A DNA stretch of 64,000 bases from Anaerocolumna sp. AGMB13020 (GTDB lineage: Bacteria; Bacillota; Clostridia; Lachnospirales; Lachnospiraceae): the NCBI RefSeq assembly GCF_033100115.1, contig NZ_CP136910.1, forward strand, positions 2,726,001 through 2,790,000. The letters are read 5' to 3'. The notes under the pieces are model-generated. The model searched no databases, had not been told where the DNA came from, and saw only the letters and a program-made list of their open reading frames with translations. The position numbers and the translations under genes were made by a program. Positions 25,001 through 34,080 of this stretch are shown here, piece after piece (positions within the stretch are counted from its first letter, which is position 1; every line of letters begins with the position of its first letter).

Positions 25001-26593
25001 TTACTTTCTGTTGGCAGGTTCAATATTAATGCTCTTGCCTTTAATCTTCGCATCTTTCATTACCTGGATTACATCAGAAGCATATTCTCTTGGTACTTCC
25101 ACGAAAGTGTATTTATCATACATATCGATGGAGCCGATTAATTTACCAGGCATTCCGGTTTCTCCGGCTATCGCACCCAGGATATCTCCAGGTCTTGTGT
25201 TCTGCTTCTTTCCGATGTTGATAAAGAGTCTTACCATTCCGGCTTCTGCTCCGGTATCGCCATAATCTTCAAACGCAGCTTTTTCTTCAATCTGCTCGTT
25301 CTCGTCACCCATGGACATTTTAAGGAAAGCTGCTGCAATATCAAGAGCTGTACAATCTGCTGCATTAACTCTTTCTTCAATGATTTCCACCATTTTTGTC
25401 AAGTCCTCATCAGCCAGAATGTTCTGAATACGATCCAGGATCTTTTCTGCTTTTACTGCTGTTACGTCATTAATGGACGGTATGGGCTGTGCTAAAATCT
25501 TAGTCTTACAATATCTCTGGATATCTTTTAATTTGTATACTTCTTTCCCTACTACTAAGGTAAAGGCTCTTCCGGTTCTTCCGGCTCTTCCGGTTCTTCC
25601 AATACGGTGAACATAATATTCATCGTCCTGAGGCACATCAAAGTTAAATACCGCTTCTACATCATCAACGTCGATACCTCTGGCTGCTACGTCCGTCGCT
25701 ACGAGAATTTCGGTTTTGCCGTTACGGAAGCTGTGCATAACCCTGTCACGCTGCTGCTGCTTTAAATCTCCGTGAAGTCCTTCTGCAAAATATCCTCTTC
25801 CCTGAAGAACGGATACCAGTTCATCCACCTGTCTCTTTGTGTTACAGAAAACCAGGGATAACTTAGGATCATACATATCAAGAAGTCTGCATAATACTTC
25901 GTCCTTGTTCTTAGGTTTTACATCATAATAATACTGCTCAATCTTAGGAACAGTAAGCTCCTTCTTAACCACCTTGATAATCTGGGCATCCTTCTGATAC
26001 GTTCTTGCAATGTCCATGATAGGCTTTGGCATAGTGGCGGAGAAGAGTACTGTCTGTCTCTCTTCGGGAACATCCTTTAAGATGGTCTCGATATCCTCAC
26101 GAAATCCCATGTTAAGCATTTCATCCGCTTCATCTAATACGATTAATTTTACTTCATCGAACTTAACGGTCTTTCTTCTCATGTGATCCATTACACGGCC
26201 AGGAGTACCAATTACAATTTGTGTTCCTGCCTTTAAGGAGCGGATCTGCTTGGAAATTTCCTGTCCTCCGTATATAGGAAGCACCTTGATTCCATGCATG
26301 TATTTACCGAGATTTCTTACTTCTTCTGCTATCTGAATGGCAAGCTCTCTTGTGGGGCTTAATACAACTGCCTGTAAATGTTTGTTCTTCATATCTATTG
26401 CCTCTAACAGAGGTATACCAAAGGCTGCTGTTTTACCAGTACCTGTCTGTGCCTGTCCTACAATGTCTTTTCCCTCCAGTATAACCGGTATTGCATTGGC
26501 CTGAATGGGAGAGGCTTCTTCAAAGCCCATATCTACGATAGCTTTTAATATCGGCTCGCTGAGCCCTAACTCTTCAAATCTAACTGTGTTCAT
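25001..26593 (-). CDS. DEAD-box RNA helicase with DbpA-type RNA-binding domain
   Basis: ATP-dependent RNA unwinding, cold adaptation and ribosome assembly. 530 residues: Q motif, Walker A AQTGTGKT (48-55), PTRELA, GTPGR, DEAD (154-157), SAT, then the second RecA domain with LVFCNT, GDLKQQQRD, DVAARGIDV and HRIGRTGRAGR. Residues about 455-527 form a DbpA-like RRM (MVRLFINIGKKQNTRPGDILGAIAGETGM ... FVEVP). Length and domains fit the CsdA/CshA group. Start ATG 26593 with AAAGGG upstream. Confidence 0.93.
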   Translation of the reverse strand: MNTVRFEELGLSEPILKAIVDMGFEEASPIQANAIPVILEGKDIVGQAQTGTGKTAAFGIPLLEAIDMKNKHLQAVVLSPTRELAIQIAEEVRNLGKYMHGIKVLPIYGGQEISKQIRSLKAGTQIVIGTPGRVMDHMRRKTVKFDEVKLIVLDEADEMLNMGFREDIETILKDVPEERQTVLFSATMPKPIMDIARTYQKDAQIIKVVKKELTVPKIEQYYYDVKPKNKDEVLCRLLDMYDPKLSLVFCNTKRQVDELVSVLQGRGYFAEGLHGDLKQQQRDRVMHSFRNGKTEILVATDVAARGIDVDDVEAVFNFDVPQDDEYYVHRIGRTGRAGRTGRAFTLVVGKEVYKLKDIQRYCKTKILAQPIPSINDVTAVKAEKILDRIQNILADEDLTKMVEIIEERVNAADCTALDIAAAFLKMSMGDENEQIEEKAAFEDYGDTGAEAGMVRLFINIGKKQNTRPGDILGAIAGETGMPGKLIGSIDMYDKYTFVEVPREYASDVIQVMKDAKIKGKSINIEPANRK

Positions 26594-26982
26594 AAATATA
26601 CCCTTTCTATTCTTGAATTCTTTCAGTGTTTATCCTGCTGCGGCTGTATAATTTCATCAATCTGCTTATAATTAGTATCCCGCTCTTATCAGTCTTCCTG
26701 TGCAGCCTTACACAAATTACTGCTAATCTTTACTGCACACAGACTTCCATCAAGTTATTAGAACCGCTGTATAAGTTATTTTTCATCCTTTTCCGTAGCA
26801 ATACTTTAACAGTTAAAGTTTTGCCGGTCTTTTCATTTTTATAAAAGCTGTTGTCCATTATTCTTCTTTAGAAGTTTAATTCTGCTTCTTAAAGCTTTAT
26901 GTGAAATTAGGATAAAATAATATTAACTTATATATAAGCATCTGTAAAAAGATATTCATCTATAAAAGGAGCTTAAACCCAT
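26594..26982 (-). other. Long leader region of the DEAD-box helicase gene
   Basis: About 390 bases between the helicase start and the upstream terminator hold no gene I can support. Cold-shock helicase genes often have long 5' leaders. No clear riboswitch consensus was found here. Confidence 0.3.
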
Positions 26983-27016
26983 AAAAAAAGCTCTTGGTCG
27001 ATTAGGACAGAGAGCT
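26983..27016 (-). terminator. Terminator of the DHH phosphoesterase gene
   Basis: Minus strand AGCTCT...AGAGCT stem (26989-26994 with 27011-27016) around a smaller paired loop, followed by TTTTTTTATGGG. Confidence 0.75.
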
Positions 27017-27113
27017 CTATATCTTATATTAGCTGTATTCCGTAATTATTCCTTTGCTCCAGATGCTTAATCCAGATAAATGTACCGTTGGTATTATATC
27101 ACGATTAAATATA

Positions 27114-28091
27114 TTAGTCAATTATTTTTTTTGCAACATATTGGATCAGGCGCTGTTCCACCAGGGAAGACATATTAGAAATAGCCGTTTCCTTCTCTAG
27201 TCCTGGAATGAATCCAGCAGCCATAACGGCATGACCGCCTCCGTCACCATGCCCTTTCAGTGCCCACTTAATTGCTTTTCCGGCATCGATCAGAGGTGTT
27301 GCGCTGCGGATTGAAAATTTTAACCCACCCACCCGGTAAGCATACACTAAAGTCACATCCAGTTCCGAGAGACTAAGGAGGAAGTCTGATATACTGGCCA
27401 GGATAGCTTCGGAGTAATCATTTCCAATCTTTACGATTCCTAACCTGCCATAAATCTTTAAATTGGTTATGGCTTCTTTGTAGGCATTGAGGTCATCTTT
27501 TGTAAGAGAGCTTTTGTCTAACTCCCGTAACTTCTCTTCATCTGCTCGTCGAAAGAGAAAGCTGAATACTTCTACATCCTGCTCCGATACTCTTCTGGTT
27601 AGATTTCCAGTATCCATCTTAATTCCATAGGTCAGGGCCGTTGCTACCGGCTCTTCCGGCTCTATGTCATTTTCCATAAAATATTCACCGATAATGGAAG
27701 CACAGGAACCCATGGAACTTCGAATATCAAAGAATCGATAGCTGTCTGTATCCTGCAGAGGGTGGTGGTCTATACAGGCTATAATTTTCCCAGGGAACTT
27801 CTTTACATTGATATTTCCTTCCTGAGAATCCACCAAAAGAATCTCATCCATTGCAGTTATGATAAGTTCTTCCCCTCTCCTGACCGGAATAGGAATCAGC
27901 TCTACCATCTTAAGGGTATTAAACTTATCAATCTGTCCGCTGTAACAGATGGTTGCGTTAATTCCTCTGTTCTTTAAAAGTGCGGCCAGGCCAAAGGCAG
28001 AAGCCAAAGCATCCTGATCCGGGTAATTATGTGTTTGTATATAGACATGTTTATTTTTTATGAACGATATCAGGTTATCTAACTTTGTCAC
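27114..28091 (-). CDS. DHH/DHHA1 family phosphoesterase (NrnA-like)
   Basis: Mn-dependent phosphoesterase of the group degrading nanoRNA, pAp or cyclic di-AMP products. 325 residues from GTG 28091 (GGGGGGA upstream; longer TTG start has no site). Motifs: HNYPDQDALASAF (DxD), LLVDSQ, CIDHHPL (DHH), YGIKMDTG, and C-terminal DHHA1 GHGDGGGHAVMAAGF. Soluble, without the GGDEF or PAS parts of GdpP. Exact substrate is open. Confidence 0.88.
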   Translation of the reverse strand: MTKLDNLISFIKNKHVYIQTHNYPDQDALASAFGLAALLKNRGINATICYSGQIDKFNTLKMVELIPIPVRRGEELIITAMDEILLVDSQEGNINVKKFPGKIIACIDHHPLQDTDSYRFFDIRSSMGSCASIIGEYFMENDIEPEEPVATALTYGIKMDTGNLTRRVSEQDVEVFSFLFRRADEEKLRELDKSSLTKDDLNAYKEAITNLKIYGRLGIVKIGNDYSEAILASISDFLLSLSELDVTLVYAYRVGGLKFSIRSATPLIDAGKAIKWALKGHGDGGGHAVMAAGFIPGLEKETAISNMSSLVEQRLIQYVAKKIID

Positions 28092-28304
28092 TTTTATCCC
28101 CCCAGTCACCAAAGCCTTCTATAACATATGCTGCTGATATACCATTTATGGGTATTATATACTATCACATAGTAAAATGCACGAAAAACCATTATTTACA
28201 CATTTTATACACTATTCTGAGATGCATTTCCTTATGCTGAATTGCAACAAAGAGTCTGTCTTGCCCAGATACCATGATATCTGTTATCATAGTGTATACT
28301 CCTT

Positions 28305-28469
28305 CAGTCCGTCAATACATCCAGTCCGTCAGCGTATCCAGTACGTCAGCACACTCAGGCCGTCAGTGCATTCAGTCCGTCAGTGCATTCAGTCCGTCAG
28401 CGCATCCAGTCCGTCAGCGTATCCAGTACGTAAGCACATCCAGTACGTCAGCGTATCCAGTACGTCAGG
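28305..28469. repeat. 17-bp minisatellite, 9.7 copies
   Basis: Tandem units of 17 bp, consensus CAGTCCGTCAGCGTATC, beginning at 28305, nine full copies then CAGTACGTCAGG. Differences are mostly at positions 5 (C/A) and 12-17. Since 17 is not a multiple of three, every frame stays open and gives Ser/Val-rich spurious reading frames. It lies between the clpB terminator and the DHH gene in the otherwise empty 28092-28646 gap. Confidence 0.92.
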
Positions 28470-28499
28470 CTTTTATAGCAAGACGCATTTCTTAATGGC

Positions 28500-28558
28500 A
28501 TCAAAAGAGGATAGGTTATATCAGCGAACCTTATTCCCACTGTATAACCTATCCCTCT
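28500..28558 (-). terminator. clpB terminator hairpin
   Basis: Stem GAGGATAGGTTATA / TATAACCTATCCCTC (28507-28520 with 28543-28557, one bulge) with a 22-base loop. Minus strand tail TCTTTTGATG is modest. Confidence 0.7.
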
Positions 28559-28646
28559 AGTTGTAAAGTTTCCAGTAATATATTACTGCTACTGTAACAG
28601 CAATTATGATACTTTTTTACTTCTTCACTTTTTCTTCAAACGATGC

Positions 28647-31244
28647 TCAAACAGATACTGCTTTTCTGACACTGCCTGAAAGCCTATTATCACTTACATC
28701 AATTACAATGGTATCTTCCGCATCCACTTCATCACTTAAGATCAATCTGGCACTTAAGGTCTCAACATTCTTTTGCAGATACCGCTTCAGAGGCCTTGCA
28801 CCGTAGACAGGGTCATATGCCTCTTCTACTACGAAATCCTTGGCAGCTTCCGTTAGCTCTATCGTTATTTGGCGGTCGGACAACCGTTTGTTAAGTTCAT
28901 CAATCAGCAGTTCTATGATTCCTCTGATATCCTTTGGTGATAATGGTTTAAACAAGATGATTTCATCCAGACGGTTTAAGAATTCAGGTCGGAAATGGTT
29001 CCGCAAATCGTTCATTACAAGTTCTTTGCAGCCCTCCAATATATTTCCCGCTTCTCCGATACCCTCCAAAAGATAAGAAGAGCCTATATTAGAGGTCATA
29101 ATAAGAATGGTATTCTTAAAATCTACGGTTCTTCCCTGTGAATCTGTGATACGCCCGTCATCCAATACCTGGAGCAGTACGTTAAACACATCGGGATGGG
29201 CCTTTTCAATCTCATCAAATAGTACTACAGAGTAAGGTTTTCTCCTGACTGCTTCCGTCAACTGTCCGCCTTCTTCGTAACCTACATAGCCAGGAGGCGC
29301 TCCAATCAGCCTGGATACCGAATATTTCTCCATATATTCACTCATATCAATACGGACCATGTTCTGCTCGTTATCAAAGAGAGCTTCTGCCAGTGCTTTG
29401 GCAAGCTCCGTCTTACCGACACCGGTAGGACCAAGGAATAAGAAGGAACCTATGGGTTTCGTAGGGTCTTTGATACCGGCTTTGGACCTTAGGATAGCAT
29501 CTGCAACCAGCCTTACTCCTTCGTCCTGTCCCATAACCCGTTTGTGCAGTTCTGCATCCAGATGAAGAGTCTTCGCCCTCTCGCTTTCCGTCAGCTTGGA
29601 TACGGGAATACCTGTCCAGCGGGATACAATCTTCGAGATTTCTTCTTCACTTACGCTTTCATGGACAAGGGTGTGCCCTTCTTTTTTAACTTTCTCTTCT
29701 TCTTCCTGCAAAAGTCTGGTTATCTGGGGTAGCTTTCCGTATTTTAATTCTGCGGCTTTGTTCAAATCATAGTTTCTTTCAGCTATTTCTATCTCATTGT
29801 TGAGGCTTTCCAGCTCTTCTCTTAACTTCTGCACTTTTTCCACGGAGGATTTTTCATTGTCCCATACTGCCTTACCCGCTGCAAACTGTTCCTTTTCTTC
29901 TGCCAGCTCCCTTTGCAGGTTCTCAAGGCGCTCCAGACTTAAACGGTCTGTTTCTTTCTTAAGGGCTGCCTCTTCAATCTCAAGCTGCATGATATGCCTG
30001 CTGATATCATCAAGTTCTGTTGGCAGGGAATCAAGTTCCGTCTTTATAAGGGCACAGGCTTCATCCACCAGGTCAATGGCTTTATCCGGCAGAAAGCGGT
30101 CAGAGATATATCTGTTCGATAAGACTGCGGCTGATACCAGGGCACTGTCTGTTATCTTAACTCCATGAAAGACCTCATAACGGTCCTTTAAACCTCGTAG
30201 AATAGAGATTGTATCCTCAACAGTGGGTTCTTCTACCATAACCGGCTGAAAACGTCTTTCCAGTGCTGCATCCTTTTCAATATACATACGGTATTCATTT
30301 AATGTGGTCGCACCGATGCAGTGAAGCTCGCCTCTTGCCAGCATGGGTTTTAACATATTTCCAGCATCCATGGCACCTTCTGTCTTACCGGCACCTACAA
30401 TGGTGTGAAGCTCATCGATAAAGAGAATGATCTCACCTTCGCTGTTCTTGACCTCTTCAAGGACAGCCTTCAGTCTTTCTTCAAATTCACCACGGTATTT
30501 CGCTCCTGCAACCAGCGCACCCATATCCAGTGCAAATACCTTCTTATTCTTCAGCCCCTCAGGAACATCTCCTCTTACGATTCTCTGGGCAAGGCCTTCC
30601 ACTACAGCAGTCTTACCGACACCGGGTTCTCCGATTAAAACCGGATTGTTCTTGGTCTTTCTGGATAAGATTCGAATAACATTACGGATTTCCGCATCTC
30701 TTCCGATTACAGGATCAAGCTTTTGTTCTTTCGCTCTTTCTACCAGATCAGAGCCGTATTTCTCCAGCGTATCATAGGTAGCCTCCGGATTGTCGGAGGT
30801 AACCCGCTGATTGCCTCTTACGGATTGCAACGCCTTTAAGAAGCTGTCCCTGGATATGCCAAAGGTCTGAAAAAGTTCCTTCAGTTCTTTACTGGGCTGC
30901 TTTAACAAGCTCAGAAACAAATGCTCCACGGAAACATATTCATCTCCCATTCCCTTTGCTTCATCTTCCGCATAAATAAGTACTTTGTTCAAATCATTAC
31001 TGATATAGACCTGACCACCGGATACCTTATGCCTTTTATTTAAAAGTCCTTCTACCTGTGCGGCAAAGACTTCACCTACTATCTCCATCTTCTTAAGGAG
31101 TTTCATGATAAGGCTGTCCTCTATGGTCAGCAGACTAAGCAGCAGATGTTCCTGGTCAATTTCCTGATGTCCGTATTCCATTGCCAGCTTTTCGCAGCTT
31201 TGGACTACCTGAATGGAATTCTGAGTGAATTTGCTAATATTCAT
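28647..31244 (-). CDS. clpB: ClpB disaggregase chaperone
   Basis: Hexameric AAA+ ATPase that rescues aggregated proteins with DnaK. 865 residues: ClpN repeats at the N-terminus ([34 protein letters not shown]), Walker A1 GEPGVGKT, a long coiled-coil middle domain (about 400-520, [11 protein letters not shown]), [12 protein letters not shown], then Walker A2 GPTGVGKT and [30 protein letters not shown]. The middle domain distinguishes it from ClpC/ClpA. RBS AAGGGGG. Promoter at 31287-31315. No CIRCE element seen. Confidence 0.96.
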   Translation of the reverse strand: MNISKFTQNSIQVVQSCEKLAMEYGHQEIDQEHLLLSLLTIEDSLIMKLLKKMEIVGEVFAAQVEGLLNKRHKVSGGQVYISNDLNKVLIYAEDEAKGMGDEYVSVEHLFLSLLKQPSKELKELFQTFGISRDSFLKALQSVRGNQRVTSDNPEATYDTLEKYGSDLVERAKEQKLDPVIGRDAEIRNVIRILSRKTKNNPVLIGEPGVGKTAVVEGLAQRIVRGDVPEGLKNKKVFALDMGALVAGAKYRGEFEERLKAVLEEVKNSEGEIILFIDELHTIVGAGKTEGAMDAGNMLKPMLARGELHCIGATTLNEYRMYIEKDAALERRFQPVMVEEPTVEDTISILRGLKDRYEVFHGVKITDSALVSAAVLSNRYISDRFLPDKAIDLVDEACALIKTELDSLPTELDDISRHIMQLEIEEAALKKETDRLSLERLENLQRELAEEKEQFAAGKAVWDNEKSSVEKVQKLREELESLNNEIEIAERNYDLNKAAELKYGKLPQITRLLQEEEEKVKKEGHTLVHESVSEEEISKIVSRWTGIPVSKLTESERAKTLHLDAELHKRVMGQDEGVRLVADAILRSKAGIKDPTKPIGSFLFLGPTGVGKTELAKALAEALFDNEQNMVRIDMSEYMEKYSVSRLIGAPPGYVGYEEGGQLTEAVRRKPYSVVLFDEIEKAHPDVFNVLLQVLDDGRITDSQGRTVDFKNTILIMTSNIGSSYLLEGIGEAGNILEGCKELVMNDLRNHFRPEFLNRLDEIILFKPLSPKDIRGIIELLIDELNKRLSDRQITIELTEAAKDFVVEEAYDPVYGARPLKRYLQKNVETLSARLILSDEVDAEDTIVIDVSDNRLSGSVRKAVSV

Positions 31245-31286
31245 TTAACTACCCCCTTCTAAGTACTTTTGATTTGTTCTATAACT

Positions 31287-31315
31287 AATATAACATTTAT
31301 ATTTATTAAATGCAA
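31287..31315 (-). promoter_or_regulatory. clpB promoter
   Basis: Minus strand TTGCAT (31310-31315), 17 bases, TATATT (31287-31292), 43 bases before the start codon. Confidence 0.6.
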
Positions 31316-31528
31316 GAGCTAATTAAAATTTTTGATTTTTGCTCCACTTTTACGCTTAAGTGATGGACAAATGACAGCAATTACTATAATATATTACAGG
31401 AGTGTTAAGAGACACAAAAAACACTCTGTCGTTAAGTAAAGCAACCACCTTTCTAATGTGTTAATTTCGATAGAATCAAGTTGTTTTTTCTTAATAATTT
31501 CAAGTAAGAATCAGGAGATGATCAAACA

Positions 31529-31721
31529 GCCGCAGCATAGTTGAAGGCCAGCCTACTATGCAATGACATACAAACGGCATTCATTATAAAATAATTTTTA
31601 CGGTTAAGGTAAACAATAGCATAGTATTACCTTGTCAAAGTATATTTTTAGCCGAAACGAACCGTTTTAGTTCGTGCTATATAAAGGAAGAAAAAATATT
31701 CCAGCATTTTGACACGCTGGA
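31529..31721 (+). ncRNA. Structured leader RNA upstream of kup, family unknown
   Basis: Within the 608-base gap before kup several nested hairpins occur. First, GCCG...CGGC (31529-31578) encloses GCATAGT/ACTATGC (31535-31561). Second, ACGGTT/AACCGT (31600-31605 with 31660-31665) encloses AAGGTAA/TTACCTT (31606-31612 with 31627-31633). Third, the competing ACGAAC/GTTCGT (31657-31662 with 31670-31675) shares bases with the second. Fourth, TTCCAGC/GCTGGA (31699-31721). The overlap of the second and third stems is the hallmark of a switch. I searched for the cyclic di-AMP (ydaO) consensus and did not find it. Confidence 0.4.
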
Positions 31722-31853
31722 GCAGTTAATCAAACATTTTGCAAAGGGGTAAAAGAGTGAATTTAAATTTAATATCGAAAGGCTGCCATTCGGAGTTACA
31801 TTCACTCCCCCTGATATTGTAAGCGTGTTAAATCACGCAGACGGGAGCCTAAG

Positions 31854-33863
31854 ATGGATATTTCATCAAAAAAATCCAGAATATCCAAACTGACATTGGG
31901 AGGGATTCTGGTAACATTAGGTGTAGTATACGGAGATATCGGTACTTCACCACTTTACGTAATGAGATCTGTTCTTATAGGGAACGGTGGTTTAGAAAAT
32001 GTATCCGAAGATTTTATTCTCGGAACTTTATCTTTGGTATTTTGGACGCTCACTATATTAACAACAATTAAATATGTAATTATAACCTTAAGAGCTGACA
32101 ATAATGGAGAAGGCGGTATCTTCTCACTTTTTACACTGGTAAGAAGCCGTTCCAAATGGCTTGTCATCCCCGCAATGATTGGAGGCTCCGCTCTGTTGGC
32201 AGATGGTATGCTGACACCGGCAGTTACCGTCACCTCCGCTGTGGAGGGCTTAAAGCTGCTCCCGGTATTTCATGACTTTTTTTATGGCAATCAGAATAAT
32301 ATCGTTATCCTGGTTATTGTCATTATCTGTCTGTTGTTTTTTATTCAGCATATTGGAACGGAGTTTATCGGAAGGCTTTTTGGCCCCATTATGTTCTTGT
32401 GGTTTGGCAGCCTTGCTTTATTTGGAATTATCAATCTTGCAGGAAATTTTTCTCTTTTACGGGCATTATCACCACATTATGCCATCAGTATCCTGTTCAG
32501 TGATGATAATAAGCTTGGCTTTTTTATTTTGGGCAGCGTTTTTCTTTGCTCAACCGGTGCTGAAGCGCTCTACTCTGACCTTGGGCATGTAGGGAGAAAG
32601 AACATATACTTTACATGGCCTTTTGTTAAAATAAGCTTATTATTAAATTACTTTGGTCAGGGTGCCTGGATTTTATCCGCGAAAAACAATCCCTCCCATG
32701 CCTTATTGGAGGATATCAATCCGTTTTACCAGATGATTCCCAAAGGCTTCTTAATGTATGGCATCATAATATCTACCTTTGCTGCCATCATAGCATCCCA
32801 GGCTTTGATTTCAGGTTCCTTTACGCTTGTATCAGAAGCAATAAAGCTAAATCTTTTTCCCCGATTACATACACTATATCCCTCCTCTACAAAAGGTCAG
32901 TTATATATACCTGCCGTTAACCGGATATTATGTGTGGTCTGTATCGGAATTGTTCTTTACTTTCAGAGCTCCGAGAAAATGGAAGCAGCCTACGGTCTTG
33001 CCATTACCGTTACCATGCTTATGACAACCATCCTGCTATATAACTATATGCTGAAGAAAAAGACTCCTGTAATACTTGCAGTGATTATGCTGGTTTTCTT
33101 TATGTCCTTTGAGATCTCGTTCTTCCTCTCAAATATAATTAAGTTCTTTCATGGTGGTTTTGTTGCGGTAATCATTGCAGTCTCAATACTTTTTATTATG
33201 TACATCTGGGATAGGTCACATATCATCAAGATGCGTCACCGTGAAATCGTGCCTATTGAAAATTATATCAAACAGCTGAGCCAGTTGCGCCATGACCCGG
33301 ACATCCCGAAATATGCAAGTAATCTTGTGTGCCTGACAAACTGCCCCAATCCAAAAGAAGTGGAACGCAAGGTAATGTACTTCCTACTGGATAAAAAGCC
33401 AAAAAAAGCCGATGTCTACTGGTTTGTAAACGTTTATGTAACAGATGAGCCTTATCAGGCAGATTATGTAGTTGAAAAATTTAAGACTTCCTACATTGTT
33501 AATATCCAGATTAATCTTGGATTCCGTGTTGAACAGAATCTAAATATATTCTTACGCCAGATATCAACAGAGTTGGTAAACAATAAGGAAATTGAGCAGC
33601 AGTGCAATATTTACTCCATTCTACCCAATCGTAAGCTGGGAGACTTCCGTTTTGTGTTTATTGAAGAAGTGCTTTCCCATGAATCTTCTTTGTCCGGTTG
33701 GGATTCCTTTTTGCTAAGAACCAAGTTCTTTATACAGAAGTTCACGGTATCTCCGTCAAACTGGTTTGGACTTGACACCAGTGATGTTTATATTGAAAAG
33801 GTTCCAATGATCCTTGGTCATTCCAACCGTACCGTCTTAAAAAGAAGCTCAAAGTCAGAATAA
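31854..33863 (+). CDS. kup: Kup potassium uptake transporter
   Basis: Proton-coupled potassium importer of the inner membrane. 669 residues: signature GGILVTLGVVYGDIGTSPLYVMRSVL, then RADNNGEGGIFSLFTLV, ADGMLTPAVTVTSAVEGL, GAEALYSDLGHVGRKNIYFTW and SQALISGSFTLVSEAIKL, with twelve predicted helices in residues 15-440. A soluble C-terminal domain of about 220 residues follows. The site before the ATG is ACGGGAGCC. Clostridial potassium carriers are often under cyclic di-AMP control. The long leader here is consistent with RNA-level control but does not match the known switch. Confidence 0.95.
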   Translation: MDISSKKSRISKLTLGGILVTLGVVYGDIGTSPLYVMRSVLIGNGGLENVSEDFILGTLSLVFWTLTILTTIKYVIITLRADNNGEGGIFSLFTLVRSRSKWLVIPAMIGGSALLADGMLTPAVTVTSAVEGLKLLPVFHDFFYGNQNNIVILVIVIICLLFFIQHIGTEFIGRLFGPIMFLWFGSLALFGIINLAGNFSLLRALSPHYAISILFSDDNKLGFFILGSVFLCSTGAEALYSDLGHVGRKNIYFTWPFVKISLLLNYFGQGAWILSAKNNPSHALLEDINPFYQMIPKGFLMYGIIISTFAAIIASQALISGSFTLVSEAIKLNLFPRLHTLYPSSTKGQLYIPAVNRILCVVCIGIVLYFQSSEKMEAAYGLAITVTMLMTTILLYNYMLKKKTPVILAVIMLVFFMSFEISFFLSNIIKFFHGGFVAVIIAVSILFIMYIWDRSHIIKMRHREIVPIENYIKQLSQLRHDPDIPKYASNLVCLTNCPNPKEVERKVMYFLLDKKPKKADVYWFVNVYVTDEPYQADYVVEKFKTSYIVNIQINLGFRVEQNLNIFLRQISTELVNNKEIEQQCNIYSILPNRKLGDFRFVFIEEVLSHESSLSGWDSFLLRTKFFIQKFTVSPSNWFGLDTSDVYIEKVPMILGHSNRTVLKRSSKSE

Positions 33864-33892
33864 TTTATGTTGTGTAAAAAACACAAACCCCG

Positions 33893-34010
33893 ATTTTCGG
33901 CTTAACAGCTCAACATAAAAATCCCAGACATGCAGTCAAGGCAAGGGTTCAGCCTTTACGACATATCTGGGATTTTGTAGTTCTGAGCTTTGAAAATCAG
34001 TAAAAATACA
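33893..34010. terminator. Large nested hairpin between kup and the alpha-mannosidase gene
   Basis: Three nested stems: GATTTTC/GAAAATC outside, AGCTCA/TGAGCT, then AAAATCCCAGA / TCTGGGATTTT with AAGGC/GCCTT at the tip. The two genes converge, so it probably serves both. T-rich on both sides. Confidence 0.75.
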
Positions 34011-34080
34011 ATTCTATTACAGTCCCGATGAAAGAGCCAATGATTAAACCAAAATAGCTATCTATTTCTTCATAAAGTCT

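Noticed and set aside
26626-26844. Plus-strand hydrophobic 72-codon frame
   Set aside because: Located in the leader of the helicase gene, antisense, with no ribosome site; AT-rich DNA often gives hydrophobic chance frames.
28305-28469. CRISPR array
   Set aside because: The units are contiguous 17-mers without spacers of constant size and without cas genes.
28177-28560. Open frames with repeated PSVHPVRQ-like units
   Set aside because: They arise from the 17-bp DNA repeat, which keeps all frames open; no ribosome site and no homology.
31245-31440. CIRCE element upstream of clpB
   Set aside because: No TTAGCACTC-N9-GAGTGCTAA; only a loosely similar GAGTGTT/AACACTC hairpin, which lies beyond the promoter.
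31380-31853. Cyclic di-AMP (ydaO) riboswitch before kup
   Set aside because: Expected conserved blocks (GGGGTGAATC-like and GTCAGCTAAC-like) are not present.
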